A stretch of DNA of 64,000 nucleotides from Synchiropus splendidus (Eukaryota > Chordata > Actinopteri > Syngnathiformes > Callionymidae). A model generated the notes under the pieces. It worked only from the letters and a program-made list of their open reading frames with translations, was not told where the DNA came from and ran no database searches. Both the position numbers and the translations under genes were made by a program. The stretch lies in the NCBI RefSeq assembly GCF_027744825.2, contig NC_071335.1, positions 12,289,501 to 12,353,500 on the forward strand. The letters run 5' to 3'. This document shows, piece by piece, positions 14,201 through 28,421 of the stretch. The stretch's first letter is position 1; each line of letters begins with the position of its first letter.

Positions 14201-16060
14201 AGTGAATGTGTGCATGATAGTTGAATGAAATATCACTCCATGCAACCAATGAGGAGTGAATTTTAAAATTAAAAAAAAAGAAAGAAAGAAAAGCCTTGGG
14301 GGCAATTTATACCCACTCATTGGAATCACACCCTCTTCACCATACGTTTGCATTCACACCTGCACGTCCTGAGGACACAGGTTCTCAACACACACACACA
14401 GCCGCTCTACACACACAGGTAACCTATCAATGGAAATTAATCTCTTGCAGGTGTGTCTGAAACAGCCGTCAGCTAGTGTTTCAGTCCGTGGATTTACAGG
14501 TTAGACAGAATCTAATAAGCTGTATTCCAGTCAGTTTAACTTGCAGTAAAATACACCTAAAAATCCTCAGCCAGCTGGAACTTAACTTATGTGTATAGGT
14601 TGGAAATAGCAGACGCAAATTAGCAGTGAAAGAGGAGACAATGAAATCATCCAATTTCAATGGATGTGTGAAGGTAAATGTGATCATTGGGCACAATGAT
14701 GTCCCTCAGCTCAATCTGCAGCACTCTTAATACTGCAGCAGAGGAATCGGCTGCTCTGTGTTGTAATGCATTCACTGGTCTTCTTGCTATCGGCGGTGGA
14801 AGTTTCAGCCTGTGTAGTCATAATAACACCTCGCTGCCTTCACACAGTCGACGTCTGGTTTATACATTCACCGCTCTATTGCAAGCCTGCATCAGATTTC
14901 TTATCTACAGGAGCCTGCCTGAGGAGCTCACGGCTCTGGTCAGCGCCTCACACGTCTGGTTTATTATCAGCTGGCCCCCTTCCTGTGGATTCAGCAGTTG
15001 AGGGGCCCGGCAGACATCAGACAAGAGGGACACCGAACTAGAGAAGCCAAAGAGGGGACCAAAAAAGTTTTGTTTGTAGTTTAAACATTTTTTTCTGACA
15101 TGAACTGTTTTGAATTTGAGTGCTTTACTGTGTGCAATAGATGCACCTTGGGATATGAAGACCAAAATTGGCTTGTCATCTAATGGGGGGTCTCTTTTGT
15201 ATCCCCTACACATTTGCTTTCCACTGTGACATGCAACATGGATATTTCTTTTAATCACACCTAATACTTGATGTGTGTTAAAACAAGCAACAAAGAAACA
15301 AAAGTATTTACAAGATGTATTCCCATGAGAAGAGTTAAAGGGCCGAGTATCCACCGAAAGAATGTTTAACCCCTTTGAACTCTGACCTGACCTCTGAAAG
15401 GCCAGTGTGTCTAATCAGGTAAATCTAAAAAGCCTTCTAGGTGAAGGCAGAGGTTTAAGTTGACATGAGTGCCGAACTGCTCTCATAGAGAAGGGGTACG
15501 AGGGAGTCAAAGTCCAGGGAACTTTGTCAGTCTACCTGGAGAAGTCTAAACAATCTTAGTTTAAAGTAGTGTATTAATAGATTCAGAATGCCAATATTCA
15601 TCCTGATGTTTGATGTTTTCCTTTGAGCAAATAGCACATAATACTACAGAATTTAGAATTGCAGGCATACTTTATTATGAAACACATATTACCATAAATA
15701 AATTACTTGTTTATATTTGTATCAGCAGCATAATAGTCGGTAATAAATCATTATTAAGTACTCATTAGCATCTTTTTTTCATTTTACCCGGGATTGGTCA
15801 ACAAACAACATCAAAATGTCGAATTATTGGTAGTTAATAAGCAAGTTACGAGTTTATTAATAGTTAATATGCGTTCCCCAATCTAAGTTGAATGAAATAC
15901 CACAATGTAAAATTTTCCGTCGACTCTTGGAGTTGGCTTCAAAGTTGAACACGTAAGAACTTTGGTGGAAGAGTCTACTATTTGAAAGTACAATATTGAA
16001 ACTTGTGGGAATGAAATCTCTGTCTGCATCAGCGAACCTCAGAAGTGTGATAAGCCCATG
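8215..16060. other. Intergenic desert upstream of fdx2
   Basis: Nearly 8 kb without a recognisable exon. The frames at 10097-10426, 10874-11218 and 14905-15354 lack any known domain, and their surroundings lack consistent splice sites. Short simple-sequence runs occur, for example A-rich at 14265-14290 and CA-rich at 14390-14418. I cannot exclude distal enhancers, which single-sequence reading cannot show. Confidence 0.5.
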
Positions 16061-16071
16061 GATGCAGCAGC

Positions 16072-16152
16072 AGCGCCCTCTGCTGTCAGGTCTCTTTCCC
16101 GGCATTTGTGACGTAGAAGCAGTACTCCAATGCTATTGGGGCGGTCACGTGA
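16072..16152 (+). promoter_or_regulatory. fdx2 promoter: CTCF-like motif, CCAAT boxes, TCACGTGA E-box
   Basis: Just upstream of the fdx2 start lie a CTCF-type core on the minus strand (16072-16087, reading ACAGCAGAGGGCGC), CCAAT at 16127-16131, an inverted CCAAT (ATTGG) at 16135-16139, and the palindromic E-box TCACGTGA at 16145-16152, 13 bp before the ATG at 16166. CCAAT boxes bind NF-Y, and TCACGTGA is the class bound by USF and MiT/TFE factors. There is no TATA box, which suits a housekeeping mitochondrial gene. Occupancy is inference. Confidence 0.55.
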
Positions 16153-16165
16153 TCATAACAGAATC

Positions 16166-17802
<1,637 letters not shown>

Positions 17803-18308
17803 CAGTCTGAGTCAGATAAAATAGGAAAAGACGTGTCACGTCACGCAAGTGACTTGATGTGCAGGCAAAGTGAGGAGGTGACCGTGACTCTGCTGGAGCC
17901 TCGACCAACGCTTGGTATATTTATACATCGACGAGTTGGACACTGCTGAAACAACCGGTCTGATGTTGGTAATCAAACTGAAATGTTTCTGTGGGGTATC
18001 TATCCAAAATAAGAATCAAGGCGTCAACATCCAGAAACATTTCACATCAGGTCATTGAACATGGGTGAGTCATTCCAATCTTTGGTCTGTCCAGGGCTCC
18101 CACATATTGTCATGTAGGAGCATTTTACGCTGTGCAGTCATGACAGAGAAGTGGAGGCATATAATTCATCAGGTTCAGGGGGAGTTTGTTCAGGCTGTGG
18201 ATCCATGTCCAGTTAACTGTATTACACTATGATTTTCACTGCCCAGTATAGGCGTCCATTAATGTTATTATGTACACAGCATATATTCAAATGATTTTAA
18301 AATTGTGC

Positions 18309-18314
18309 AATAAA
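18309..18314 (+). terminator. fdx2 polyadenylation signal AATAAA
   Basis: First canonical AATAAA on the plus strand downstream of the fdx2 stop codon. It implies a 3' UTR of about 0.5 kb. It lies before the gypsy-derived block that begins near 18480. Confidence 0.6.
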
Positions 18315-18489
18315 TTGATTTTAAAATGGAATTGGCGTTGCTTTGTCTCATTTAACCTGAATGGGGCCTTTGTTTTGCTTCTGTCATCATTGGAGTTTAC
18401 AGTACTTTACATGCATATATATTTTTTGTATTGCTCAAACAAAGAAGTGCACTGTAATATATTTACTTCTTAATGTTTTCAGATTTTTT

Positions 18490-18640
18490 ATTTTTCTAAT
18501 AGAATAAACATGGACTACTCTCTGACCTTTCAGGTGTTTATTCAGCGATCTCGAATCCCGTTCTTCTCGTTTTATTCCCTGCGATATCTCGACGGTGGAC
18601 AACTGTTCTTGTGTTAACAGTGACATCTACTGGCCTTAAT
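18490..18640 (-). repeat. Probable 3' LTR of the gypsy remnant
   Basis: This block shares an ordered series of words with 21390-21600: AATAAACATGGACT, TTTCAGGTG, a CGAATCCC or TGAATCCC word followed by TTCTT, a TGTGTTAA word, and CTACTGGCC or CTGCTGGCC. Read on the minus strand it carries AATAAA, expected for an LTR polyadenylation signal. The outer edges are approximate. Confidence 0.55.
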
Positions 18641-18725
18641 AAGTAGCGTCTCCTTTTTTATCTTCACTTTCACTTAAGTTAACCATGAATAAATGCAAAA
18701 CATATTCAGTTATAAAGATATTGAG

Positions 18726-18830
<105 letters not shown>

Positions 18831-21389
18831 GTTTACATTTATTCAACTGCACAATGTAAACAATACAAAAATTCTGCAGAATTTCACATGCATTTGCAGA
18901 GTAAAGAGTGTAATAGGCAGACATCTGCTTCAATGTGTCCACAGTGTGTTGTATATCCATATTGTTGATGGTCTAGCTGAGCTCTCGTCTTTGGAGATTC
19001 TACAGGATCTGGTTGATGTATCTCTGTATTGTTGATCTTGGAGTGAAGTTGTTGGTCACTGCCTGTGGTTTCATCCTCTCTGGGGTCTTGAAGAACTCTC
19101 TCACCAGTCTGACGGAGATGTCGATATCTGCGATATGTTTGACCTCCGCTTGCGGTGGTGATGTAGCTCCGCCTGGCATGTGCTGGTCGCATCACTGTGC
19201 CTGGTTTCCAACAGCCATCTTCTTGTCTGAAGCGCACTGGTGTGCCATTGAGCGGGGAGGGAAGAGTTTTAACAGATCTGTAGTGCTAACAGGCTTCTCT
19301 CCTGCTACAAACAACCTGCGGAGATGATTTGAGTTTGGAGCTGCTGAGGCGTGATTGGAAGAATGGAGCGTAACCTCAGGCTCATGAGAAGCTGTGCTGG
19401 TGATTTCAAGTTGTCAGCGGATGTGTTCCGGTACTCTAATAGGGGTCCTTGTTTTCAGCATAGGCTTTGTCCAATATGCACTTAGCTGCTTGAACAGTCT
19501 TTTCTGCAAGGCCATCACACTGTGGATAGGGGGGCTGGTGGTTATATGAGTAAAACCCCACGACTTTGAAAAGTGTTGGAATCCATGTCAACTGTAACAT
19601 TGGCCATTGTCACTGACACGGACTCGGCGATACCATATCTTGCTTTGAGTTTGGTGATTACAGCCGTGGAGGAGCCCATTGTATAGTCTCCATTTCAAAG
19701 AACTGACTGTGGTCGTCTGCTATTATGAAGTTGACTTCCAGGTGCAAAGGTCAGTGCCAGTGACTTGCCACAGTCTTTCTGGTATGGCATGTGACATGAG
19801 CACCTCTTTAAGGTTCACACTACGTCACTCTTGACATATACTGCAAGTCACCACTGCAGCCTCAATTTGATTTCCCATACCAGAAGAGACCTTCCTTGCT
19901 CTGTGTTTTCCATACCCATGTGGCTGGCATGAAGCACTCAATTGTGTTCTTCTCTTCTCCTCAACTGTCCTGGATGTCGAGCGGGCATTTTGACCTTGTC
20001 TCTGGCCAACCTTCATGAGTGGTTATCCCCAGGGTGATGAGCTGTAGATCTTTGCTTAGCTTTGCTTATTGCCATGGTCAGTGAGGATCCCACCAGATGG
20101 TCCTGGATTCCTGTTGCTTGGTTTGGGTCAGGTTTGAGTCCTTCGTGAGACAGAATGTGACCAAGGAAACTCACCTCAGACTCACATTTGTGGCATTTGT
20201 CAGGTTGATACGTCTCTCTTTGGAGCATTGAAGCACAGCTCTATGGTTACTCCCAAACACAAGTAAGTCATCAACGATGGCAGCCACGAGACCCACATAT
20301 GTTTCACCCACACGCCGCTGAAACTCGTCTTGGGCAGATATTATGCCAAATTGCAATCTGAGGAAAAGGTACCTGCCGCACACAGTGTTAAATGTGGCTT
20401 AGCTTTATGGACCAATGTCCAGATCAGGCATCGAGAACATTGAAGAACGCCATTCCAGCAAGTTTTGCTTGGGGTGCTCTGTAACTTTGCAGATTATGCC
20501 ATTCTTCTCCATATTTTCTAGCTCAGTTTTCAGTCGGCTTCAGAATGCAGTCGGTATTCCACGCAGCAGCCACACCAAGGGTGTGATCTTCGGGTCAACA
20601 TGAAATTTGCATTCCCATGGAAACTCTCCGAGGCCCTTGAATACATCTGTATAGTCTCCACTTGTGCTGTGTGACCTAGTGTCAGTCACTTTTTTCTCAT
20701 CCTGTACAGCCATTATGATTGCGATCAAGTTCAGGTCTCAGCATGCTTTCGTAGCTGGCACTGGTGGAGCACTAATATCAACAAGGTCTACGTAAAAATA
20801 ATCCTGTTTTTCCTGCATTGTTTACCCTATGCTGGGCATATATCTTTTGTGTGGTGTTGTCCAGCACAATAGCTGCCTGTCCTGTGAGCTGCACTGTTGT
20901 CTTTCGGTCTTATCACTCTCTGTGAGGTGTCTCTGATCTGTGTAGTTTCTTGCTTACGGTATGTACAGTGGCATTATAGCTTTGCTCCTTTGCACTTTAC
21001 ATTGTTTTCATTTATTCAAGTCTGTAACAAACTGTTCGACTGACTCATGACCCCCTTGCATCTTCTCATGGAACTTGAACCTGGCACACACAGGGTTGGA
21101 TTTGGGTGAGCCGTGTACTTCTCGTAGTATGTCTCCAACCGTCTAGCTTCATCTGGCATGAGCGTCCATGTGTTGTCGACATCACGTCTCCTCTCTCCTA
21201 TCTATTGAAGAAAGAACTGAAGGTGTACTTCTCTGGTGGTGGTCCCGAGAACATCAGCTCAGCGTGCTGACAAAAGCATCTCCATGCTTCAGGCAGGTTC
21301 AGCCCACTGCATCAGTGGGCTTCAAAAAGAGCAACTGCTCTGACAGAATATAATATATTGTCTTGTTGTTAATGTTTTTGTTTTTTTTT

Positions 21390-21600
21390 TAATAAAATAA
21401 ACATGGACTCCATTCAGACTTTTCAGGTGCCATCTTGAATCCCATTCTTGTCAACAGTGTACAACGGTTATTGTGTTAATATGTAACATGCACAACTTCA
21501 CATCTGTACAATATTTATGGGTAAATGAGGCATCATAAAGCATTTCGACACAATGACACACTGTGTTGATACTGTGTTACTGACACCTGCTGGCCATTAA
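21390..21600 (-). repeat. Probable 5' LTR of the gypsy remnant
   Basis: Partner of the block at 18490-18640, sharing the words given there. It is about 60 bp longer, with extra sequence between the TGTGTTAA word and the terminal CTGCTGGCC. Divergence between the two copies is obvious by eye, so the insertion is old. Confidence 0.5.
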
Positions 21601-21939
21601 AAATCCCTGCAGGCCACCTAGTTGACAGCTTGACTTGACACTGATTTGATGACCAAGTGTATAATAATATAAATAATGTCATTTAAGCTTTTGCATTCAT
21701 ATTGTCTCCTTCCATATCTATCCATGTAATGTATCATAATGTGAAAATCAAAGTTGTGAATGAGGATGGTTGTGGACTTGTTGTTTTTACAATGTTTTAC
21801 TTAAAACAATGTTTTTCAAACGTTTTGATGCAGAGATGTTGTTTATTGTGATTAGTGAACTAAGAGTCACCTTGAAATTCATTTGAATTACAATGTAACA
21901 AGACAAGTCGAAAATCTACGACAAACTATCCTGTTGACA

Positions 21940-22210
21940 CGGCATGCGCTTCCTTATAAACACAGTTAGGCGCGTTTTTGCCGTGTCGACATTGGTCCAT
22001 CATGGGTCACGTGACTGTCTTAAAGCGCGGCGATTGCTCGGCGCGTGCGTCGGCGCATCGGTGATGCGGGACCCGTCACTACTCTTCAAGAACAGTATAC
22101 GGCGCGAAACTGGTCGCTACCAAATTAGCCAACCACAAACACCTGTGAGGCTCGTACGGGCCCAAAATACGTCAGAACCACAAGTAACCGAATACGTGTT
22201 CAGATCGGAG
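21940..22210 (+). promoter_or_regulatory. CpG-rich promoter and 5' UTR exon of zglp1
   Basis: Between AT-rich flanks this block is markedly rich in CpG. It holds an inverted CCAAT box (ATTGG, 21991-21995) followed 10 bp later by a perfect palindromic E-box GTCACGTGAC (22006-22015). A good splice donor (GATCGGAG followed by GTAAGA) ends a probable untranslated exon at 22210. The acceptor would be TTTCTAG just before 23241, ahead of the zglp1 ATG. The frame at 21944-22252 crosses the donor and is probably not coding. Confidence 0.55.
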
Positions 22211-23240
22211 GTAAGAAGACGATCAGAAGCGGAGACATCAGAAGTGATTTAGATCACACTTCAGGAGAATGTAAAGCTAAACGAAAGTACTGAGGAGAAC
22301 GAGTGTCTTGTGAGGTAGCATGATCGCTTTTACTGCGATCCAGTGCGACCCACTAGCTAATGTGCATTTAAACAAGTGTACTGACTCTAACATCAATGGA
22401 TTTGGCTATTTCGCCGATCGTCGGCATCTTTGATCTCGAGCAAGTAGCATGGACTATGCTCGCGACCGAAATTAACTTGAAGACGAAAGTTTGCTGCATT
22501 ATTGTTTTGGAACTAAACAACCATACGCTCCTCTGAATTAAGTGTGGTAAGTGCTAGTTTTGTATTTTTTATTTTTTTTACCCAGACCTCATTTAGAGTT
22601 TTATTTCGAAGGTCCAGTAATATTTTGAAACCACCTCAACACTGTTTTTGGTTGGGTTTTTTTTCAAAGTGGAGCAAAAAGGAGATTTTACTGTCATGAG
22701 AGCTCTGTGAAGATAAAAACAAAAACACAGACAGTTATTGTTATTAAAAAGAAAAAAAAATACATCTAACAACTGCTATATAATGCAGTATATTTTGAAG
22801 TTAGTTCTAAAGCTTGAGTTCTTTGCAGTTAAGATGTGCAAAGGCATATAATTTCCCATGTTTTGTCAAATGTATTTGTTTTTCTTCCAAAAAGGACATG
22901 TATTCTAAGATACTGAAGACTCCTTCAATAGACACACACACTGTAGTGTAACTACTTTTATGAATTCCTTCAGTGAAGCTTTGAATTTGATGGTTTATAT
23001 GACAGCTAAGTGGTTAAGATTGTGGTCCCACAGGATCCAGCTTTAACCCATTCAGTCAGGAAAACAAACAATGTGGTTTTGTGTGTTATTCTATGATGCG
23101 TCTGTGATTGTCAGTGGTGTAAACAGTGGGGTGGTCTTTTCCACCAGGGTTAGGATTAGGGTTATTTGTGCAAGCAATCGACTTGGATTCACCATCACAA
23201 TGACGAATACCTGAAATGCTCTTGTTTCTGGTTTCTAGTG
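22211..23240 (+). other. Putative first intron of zglp1 (5' UTR intron)
   Basis: AT-rich, with poly(T) and poly(A) runs at 22560-22760 and no coding exon seen. It is bounded by the donor at 22211 and the acceptor ending at 23240. A short stretch near 23000-23060 is vaguely tRNA/SINE-like but too weak to call. Confidence 0.4.
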
Positions 23241-23271
23241 CTGTGTACGCCCGGTTTTCTCCCTGAGAAAC

Positions 23272-25985
23272 ATGGAACAAGACCCCTCCAAGTCTTCGCT
23301 CTTCTACCTTTTCCAGGAGGTTTCCAACTTGCAGCTTCCGGGCCATGACAACTTTCTCGACTCAAACTTTCACTCCACGTGGCTCAACAAATCCACCACA
23401 GGCAGCTTAACTGTCCCAAAGATGGAGGTTGATATTCGCGAGGGCTGCTGTCAACAGTGCCCTGAATGTGTGATGCCTTGCCAAGAAGCCGTCGAGATCG
23501 GCTCGGAGGATTCGTATTTGGGTGAGCAGGGTTCTGAATGCAGTAGCCCCTGGAAAGTTCTGAGTCTCATCAACCTGCAGTGTGAGAGGCTCATGCATGA
23601 TAGAGATGGAGGAGAGATGTGCGGCAGGAAATTTGCCAAGTCAGCAGTGAAGCCCAGACGGAAGACGGATCAGACTGTGGAATCAACATTTGAACCTCAT
23701 CACCTGTCTAGTCGTACTCAGAATGGAGGCATTCAGCTCCTCACAGCAGCGCAGCCAGAACAAGTGACGTCTTCCGATGTAGCCAATAAGTGTGAGATGG
23801 TTTGTACTGTCACTGAAAGCATCCCTGACACCACCCGTATCACCTTGCCTTCAATGAAGAAAGCAGCCGACATGCCAGACTCTGCACAAACTCAGGACCA
23901 CAACAGCAACCATGTTTACGTGACTGAGCGCCTTCTTGAGTTCAGTCTGCCGCCAAACGCATCATCCTCATCATCAAACCACACTTCAGAGCTCTTAGTG
24001 GTGACACACAGTCACAAACTCTCCCCTGAGCCAAAATGTTCTCCGCTTCCAATGGAGGAGTCCCAGTGGAGACCCCAGGAAGAAACCTTCACCCCTGGAT
24101 TTACTAAAGAAGAGAACCATCTGCCTCCATCTTCCAGCAACGGTTCTCCCAAGTCATCGCGAAGATCCAAAACTCAAAGAAAACAGTCCAACCCCACTCG
24201 CAGTGTGAGTCTCCAGGATGCGAATGTCCAGGGAGTGGCGTTCACGATGGACGCCCATTTGGATGAAAGCAAGGAACACTGTCGTCTCCTCATCACTTCA
24301 AAATACAGGCAAGCCGACACACACACACGCTTCCAATGACTTCATACGACCCATGAAGGTGTACTCCTGACAGTGAGAAGCTCCTGAGGCGTGCTCGCAG
24401 GACACGGAGAAGGACTCGGACAGCCATAACTCTGAAAACAAGCAGCTCAGACGAAGGAAGTGACATGACAAACGCCACCAGAGGTAAGTAGTCAGGCCGA
24501 CAAGCAATGGTGGGGTCCCTGCCTATACAAGGTGATGACACAGAGGAAAACATGTTGTAAGTTTATTTAAATATTTGACGTCTGACATGTGTAGTGCATC
24601 CAGCAATTCAGGGAAAAACAAAGGACAACTGAGCTCATAGACACATCTGTGTTTGCGTTCATGGCTTTTACCTCAACTACATGAGTTTAAGACAAGCTTT
24701 GGCAGGGCTCACTGCTGTCCAGTAGAGGCACAAAATACTGGAGTCAGAGTGAGATGAAGATGCTGAGGAAGTGAGATTCAAGGATGGGAGGAAATGAAGA
24801 GGATAAGTGGGACATTTCAAGTCTACCAGAAGAGATGTCACTTCACTGAGAGGTCAATAACTGAAGCGCTTCTTTTCTCCAGTAGAGGGCAGGAGATCAC
24901 TACAATGATAAAGCCCTTCAGCTCATCTCAACTTTAGACTTTCTCATTTTTTTCTTTCTAATTTCTAAGTATAACTGAACTGACTTTTAAACAATTTCCA
25001 ATTCAGCCAGTGTGGTGTGCCTTTTGGGTTCATTACATGGGTAACTCATCGAATTTGTGACACAGATGCCATTGGTCTGATCCCAAATTGTGTATGTTGC
25101 AGTCTCAACCTTAAGTGACTCTCATCAGTCTCATCCTGTGTAGTTTTTCAGTTCTCTTTAAATTCGTTTTGTTTTATTAAGGTGGTAAAGTGTGTGCGTC
25201 ATGCTGCACCAAAAAGACTCCAATGTGGAGAGATGCCGACGATGGGACTCCTCTCTGCAACGCCTGTGGGATAAGGTAGCTGTTTTTATTGAAAGAAGAA
25301 AAAGTTGCTTCATTTTTATTGGATTTTAGTCCTCTGTGTCAATTTCAATCAGGAAAAGTGGAGGTCAAAGACGAATATTAAACTGAGCATTTCGTCAGGA
25401 ATAGACATTTAATTTAATGCAGTAGAAATTTCTGTAGCAAAGCCGTGCTAGTGAGTATATTTAGTGGGTTTTACCATTTTACTCCAGACAGTCTTGAATT
25501 GTACTATGTTTATGATTTGACCTGCCACATGGAGCATGGGTAAAACTGTGTCCAAAGACAATTTTCATTCTCTGGTGAAAATAGTAGCAGGAATTAAATA
25601 TTTAAATGGAACAAATGTAAGTGTTTGCACTATTTAAATTGCCAATGTTATTTAATTCAGATTAGTGTTATGATGGGGCGTCTTTTTTTAATATTGAATT
25701 ACCGTAGCTTTAAGTCACTCTTCTCATACGAATTTCAATGCAGGCACAAAATAAAGACTGCAGTGCAAATTCATCGATGATGCAAACTCAAAGACCGCAC
25801 ACACACACACCCACACACCCTGATCAGGGTCTCTCTGTAAATGGTTTCTTAGGTACAAGAAGTACAGAGTGCGCTGTGGGAACTGCTGGCACATTCCTCG
25901 GAAAGAGAACAACTCTAATTCATGCTGCCTGAAGTGTGGAACTTCTGTGAGGTCTATGGGAGGAAGCAAACGTAGCGAACATTAG
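23272..25985 (+). CDS. zglp1: Zinc finger GATA-like protein 1 (four coding exons)
   Basis: Exons are 23272-24308, 24374-24483, 25182-25275 and 25853-25985, giving 457 residues with matching phases (2, 1, 2). Residues 1-345 are Ser/Pro-rich and unstructured. A basic run (LLRRARRTRRRTR, exon 2) could be a nuclear signal. Exon 3 holds a canonical GATA finger C387-x2-C390-x17-C408-x2-C411 with CNACG. Exon 4 holds a second, shortened finger C422-x2-C425-x13-C439-x2-C442, the arrangement of ZGLP1. ZGLP1 is a germ-cell and gonadal-soma nuclear factor that modulates GATA-dependent transcription and oogenic fate. Intron 1 appears to use a GC donor (CAG followed by GCAAGC); without that splice the frame stops after 14 codons. 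The protein is longer than the mammalian one (about 270 residues) through its N-terminal half. It neighbours fdx2, as in mammals. Confidence 0.9.
24879..24892 (+). promoter_or_regulatory. CTCF-like motif in zglp1 intron 2
   Basis: CCAGTAGAGGGCAG, forward orientation, closely matches the CTCF core. It is isolated within intronic AT-rich DNA. Binding is inferred from the motif alone. Confidence 0.4.
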
Positions 25986-26345
25986 GTTCCTCGCGCAGAC
26001 TCACCTGTCCACGTCTTGTTCTTGCTGTTCTTGCACTTCTTGCATTTAATTTTATTTCTAAATTATTTAAATGACATTCCAACATGAACGATACCTGATT
26101 TCTGTAGCCGGGTGGCTTTGATAACTAAAGCCACACTGAAGGAAGTTCCTGCTGAACTTTCGAGCTGATTCATCAGACAATAATATGTGGTACTGTGTTT
26201 TCTCTGTTTCTGTCTGGTTTAAGTGGCAGCTGCTGTCATGTTGTATTTGACAATGATTGTTTAAAGATGTTTCATGTTCATTTTTGGTGGTTCGATTGTT
26301 TTGTTGCTGTTTAATGGTGCACAGTTTTGTACTGCATCAGTGATA

Positions 26346-26351
26346 ATTAAA
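26346..26351 (+). terminator. Likely zglp1 polyadenylation signal ATTAAA
   Basis: A common variant hexamer about 360 bp after the zglp1 stop, followed by a GT-rich stretch (TTTTGTGTGTCT), as expected downstream of a cleavage site. Confidence 0.5.
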
Positions 26352-28420
26352 ACAGTTTTGTGTGTCTATATGAGGATTTGATCCATTATGTTTCACAAAG
26401 GGAAACGCGTGCGGCTGTTTATTGTATCTGCAGGTAAGACACATGTAACAATGTGGTGATAAAGAGCTGATACACTAGGTAGATGCGAAATGACTGTTTG
26501 TTATCGGCACTTCCCACAGTTTGTTCAGCCCACCATGCTGTCCAGAGTGGGTGGCCTCACGCGCAGCTATTATTTCAAAATGGATTATATCTTGATTTGA
26601 AACAGCTACAATGATAGGGCGCTGTAATATAGCACTCGAACAGAAATGAGTGCCAAGAACATAAACAGCGCATTCAAGCTCTCCTCTGTAGAGGTCCCCT
26701 TTAAATCCAGCTCAAATTTTACTTCACATTCATGCAATGTGCTGCCTGCACCTAAAATGTTGTTTGCATCCTCACCATGTCCTGCAAACGCCTCACTGGA
26801 AGTGGAAGTGTTATCTTTTTACCTCTACTGTTTTTAAAGCTTAACTAAAAACTGATGTTAGAGGTCGGGAATATTGGGGAAAATCTGCGACTCAAATCTG
26901 CAACGGCTGGTAGGCTCTGGATAATTATGACGTGTCTGAAATATCAAATGTTTAGATCCGTTTTCCGTTCAGTACTGTTTTATACTTGAAAGTTCTTGCA
27001 TGGATAGAAACACAATTGTGAGCATTTATTGGAAATATGGCATTCTCTTACTATAAAAGCATAGAAAAATGTAAGTAAAATGAATTTATTTGCTCAACTT
27101 TTTGGGTTCTGATTTTTAGGGAGTCTTCTGTAGGTGATGTTCAAATCTCAGCAAGGTAAGAAGGATTACCATGTTGAAATAACTTGGCCATGGAAGTGGT
27201 AATCATTGACAAGTATTCCATCCATCGGGGCCAAATCCGGTCCGCAAAGTACTTTTTTTTTTTTTTTTTTTTTTTTTGTAAGGTCGGAAAAAAATGTGTA
27301 GTATAGATTCAGTTGATCAAAACCTCAGTCCAATTGTTGACCTATGAGCAACCAGGTAAAATTTTGGCCTCATGCATGACTGGGCTTGGCACCACTGCTA
27401 CGTTGTATTCTGTTGAGGTGGGGTCGTGGGGGCAGCAGCTCGTGTGAAGACCCTCAGACCTGACTTCCCTCTCTCGCTTGTCGCTAGCATCTCCCAGGTA
27501 TGCCCCATGCACGACTCATTTCAGTTTCACACTCGGGCCAGATGACAGAATCTTGGAGAGAGAACATTTTGTCAGCTGGTCACTAGCTGACAAAATTTAC
27601 TGGTTGGCTTGTGAATGTGTCGGCAGGAATTTGGTGAGTGAATTTTTTTTTTGTGTGTGTGTGTTAGTGTGTAAATTACCCTAAAAAAAACAAACTTTAA
27701 TTGTCTTGACAGTGTGGCTTTTCATGGAGCTTGTGAACGCGCCATCAGAATCTGCAGCCAATCACGAAGAAGCGGCTCAGGAGAGCATCTGGACCACCAA
27801 GTTTGATGTCCTGGTATCAGCAGGGAGCAAAGGTGGGTGAAGGAAGAATAGACTTGGACAAGTGGATGCTGTCCATTTGAGAGTTATTCATCGGAGTAGT
27901 AGCGCTGCAAAACTGGAAGAAGTTGATTGGAACTGCAACTTTTTTAATAGTCAACTAGTCACCTACTATCTTAACAATGAGGGAACTTGTTTTAAATGGT
28001 TATTTGAAAAAGAAAAAAAAATGTATGTCAATGTGTCATAAACACTTTGACACTTAACGACACAACACTCTTGACGTTTAGTGAACTTGACCCCGACTTA
28101 TTCGATTATAGTCAATTTTGTTTGTTAGACTGGAACGACAAAAGAGATTCATTCACACCTTTCGTAGGCTCCAAACAACTTGGAAATAAATAAACAATGG
28201 AACTATTTGCTAATCGAAAAAGAACTGATGAATGACTCACAGGTACCAGGAAATGATGGCGTCACCACCAACTGGATTACTATTCCACGGAGGGCAGTGG
28301 GAGGGACGGGGAGGGGGGGCCCGGGGGCTGAAAAGTCAAGGAAGTTCGGTCACACACGCAGTTAATGAATGTGGAGAGGAGGGTCTGCGTCCCTGCTGGG
28401 GCCACGACTCGCTCTAAGAC
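26352..28420. other. Intergenic between zglp1 and the FoxD gene
   Basis: No gene could be assembled. A 29-bp poly(T) run lies near 27249-27277 beside GGGGCCAAATCCGGTCCGC, which resembles the end of a dispersed vertebrate repeat. Two exon-like pieces (to 27631 and from 27711 to 27831) have good splice borders but incompatible phases. The last few hundred bases before 28422 should hold the FoxD promoter; I see no TATA box. Confidence 0.45.
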
Positions 28421-28421
28421 C

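Noticed and set aside
27483..27831. Two exon-like pieces with good splice borders (ending 27631; 27711-27831, MELVNAPSES frame)
   Set aside because: Their reading frames are not compatible across the intron and no family was recognised, so no gene was called.
28365..28421. Upstream in-frame start of the FoxD gene
   Set aside because: FoxD proteins begin MTL; the ATG at 28422 matches this and the preceding 19 codons have no similarity.
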